Part shown: positions 19,261 through 19,732 of the stretch, piece by piece
Numbering within the stretch: the first letter of the stretch is position 1
How the letters are laid out: each line of letters opens with the position of its first letter
Assembly (NCBI RefSeq): GCF_000499385.1
Contig: NW_013651734.1
Coordinates: forward strand, 1-19,732
Direction: 5' to 3'
Length of the DNA: 19,732 bases
From: Eimeria necatrix
Taxonomy: Eukaryota; Apicomplexa; Conoidasida; Eucoccidiorida; Eimeriidae
Translations under genes and position numbers: made by a program
The notes under the pieces: generated by a model
Databases searched by the model: none
Seen by the model: the letters and a program-made list of their open reading frames with translations, nothing else
Told to the model about the DNA's origin: nothing

Positions 19261-19320
<60 letters not shown>
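19261..19320. repeat. (CAG)20 before a candidate start codon
   Basis: Twenty CAG units end three bases before the ATG at 19324, the same layout as the CTG tract before NAA20. Confidence 0.9.
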
Positions 19321-19323
<3 letters not shown>

Positions 19324-19324
<1 letters not shown>

Positions 19325-19672
19325 TGTCTGCGAAGAGTTCGGGAGGCAGCATGTCGCTGTCTTCGTCTCTGGCTGCTCACCAGGCGTGTTCGTTTTTCAT
19401 GCCGTTTGCTGCTTCCTCTTCGCGGGCGGCTGCTGCTGCTGCGGGGGGCCGCAGCAGCGCAGCAGCAGCAGCTTCCGCGCTGCTTGCTGCTGCTGCTGCT
19501 CCTTGCTGCAGCTGCCCACGCACTGTTGCAGGAGACTGCCGCAGACTCCGCGCCTGGGAACGCAGGGCCCAAGTCGACGCGCTGCAGCAGCCGCTGCTGT
19601 ACGAGCGGCTGGCTTGTTTGCTGGAGGAGACTGTCTCCGTGCCTTGCTGCTGCGACGACGCCAGCTGCAGAC

Positions 19673-19714
<42 letters not shown>

Positions 19715-19732
19715 GGGGGGGCGGCGGCGGGG
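19324..19732 (+). CDS. Partial ORF, Cys- and Ala-rich N-terminus, runs off the window
   Basis: The frame is open from the ATG at 19324 to the window end (136 codons). It begins MSAKSSGGSMSLSSSLAAH, continues QACSFFMPFAASSSRAA, then poly-Ala, then a non-repetitive segment: CCSCPRTVAGDCRRLRAWE, RRAQVDALQQPLLYERLACL, LEETVSVPCCCDDASCRR, and a poly-Ser/Gly tract at the edge. The central segment has helix-like, charged, Cys-containing composition unlike the repeat shadows, which is why I call it coding. No family is recognised. A spliced structure, or an acceptor inside the CAG-rich part, is possible. Confidence 0.45.

Larger units (their letters stand above)
17666..19323. repeat. Repeat-rich spacer right of CZIB
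   Basis: Contains GGGGCCCC clusters (17682-17910), an 18-bp tandem repeat (about 18140-18255), A/T-rich sequence (18303-18400 and 18680-18740), CTG/CAG runs (18478-18525, 18597-18637, 18820-18855, 18991-19030), a telomere-like remnant (19137-19152) and (CAG)20 (19261-19320). A non-repeat patch at about 18855-18940 can be read on minus as VSLPSMNSQSDLPKEPELN followed by poly-Ala and a stop at 18745, possibly a terminal exon; the plus strand is also open there, so I do not call it. Confidence 0.55.

Overview
The window looks like nuclear DNA from a coccidian apicomplexan, most likely an Eimeria species. Three things point there. (CAG)n/(CTG)n tracts run through exons, introns, UTRs and spacers on both strands. 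Short interstitial arrays of the telomere-like heptamer TTTAGGG/CCCTAAA recur. The recognisable genes are eukaryotic, intron-rich and of apicomplexan type. A third repeat class, palindromic GGGGCCCC-type units, is also very abundant. Because CAG/CTG and GGGGCCCC tracts lack stop codons in every frame, most long open frames here are repeat shadows; the genes below were rebuilt from protein similarity remembered from the families plus splice sites and phase continuity.

Layout: 1-1508 is repeat-rich spacer ending in a (CTG)n tract that abuts a start codon. 1509-2563 (+) is the NatB catalytic N-acetyltransferase NAA20 in two exons. 2564-4114 is interrupted CTG repeat and a 1-kb GGGGCCCC array. 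4115-6708 (-) is a Q-rich protein whose C-terminal part is a HAD-like phosphatase domain. 6709-8525 holds three telomere-like arrays and one unresolved candidate gene. 8526-14104 (-) is a secreted multidomain protein in about 20 exons (signal peptide, fibronectin type II, PA14, discoidin-like region, Cys-rich C-terminus), 932 residues, resembling the apicomplexan FNPA/CCp family. 14281-15069 (-) is the spliceosome factor CCDC12/Cwf18. 15818-17665 (+) is a CZIB/DUF866 protein in six exons, divergent from CCDC12. 17666-19323 is repeat-rich spacer, and 19324-19732 (+) is probably the 5' end of a further gene.

The genes do not form a pathway: NAA20, CCDC12 and CZIB are housekeeping, while the FNPA-like gene is a secreted adhesive-type protein expected in sexual or oocyst stages. 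The most striking features are (i) introns built from telomeric heptamers, including one 59-nt intron that is nearly nothing else and takes its 3' splice site from the repeat; (ii) (CTG)n-CAG tracts standing where polypyrimidine tracts and 3' splice sites should be; (iii) a dispersed inverted-repeat 14-mer, GGTGT-N4-ACACC, that often lies at or near intron ends; (iv) a CZIB protein that has lost all four zinc-binding cysteines; and (v) GGGGCCCC units that have entered exons, including a HAD catalytic core and a PA14 domain.

All splice models are inferred by eye without transcripts; exon coordinates are exact for the model given but unverified.
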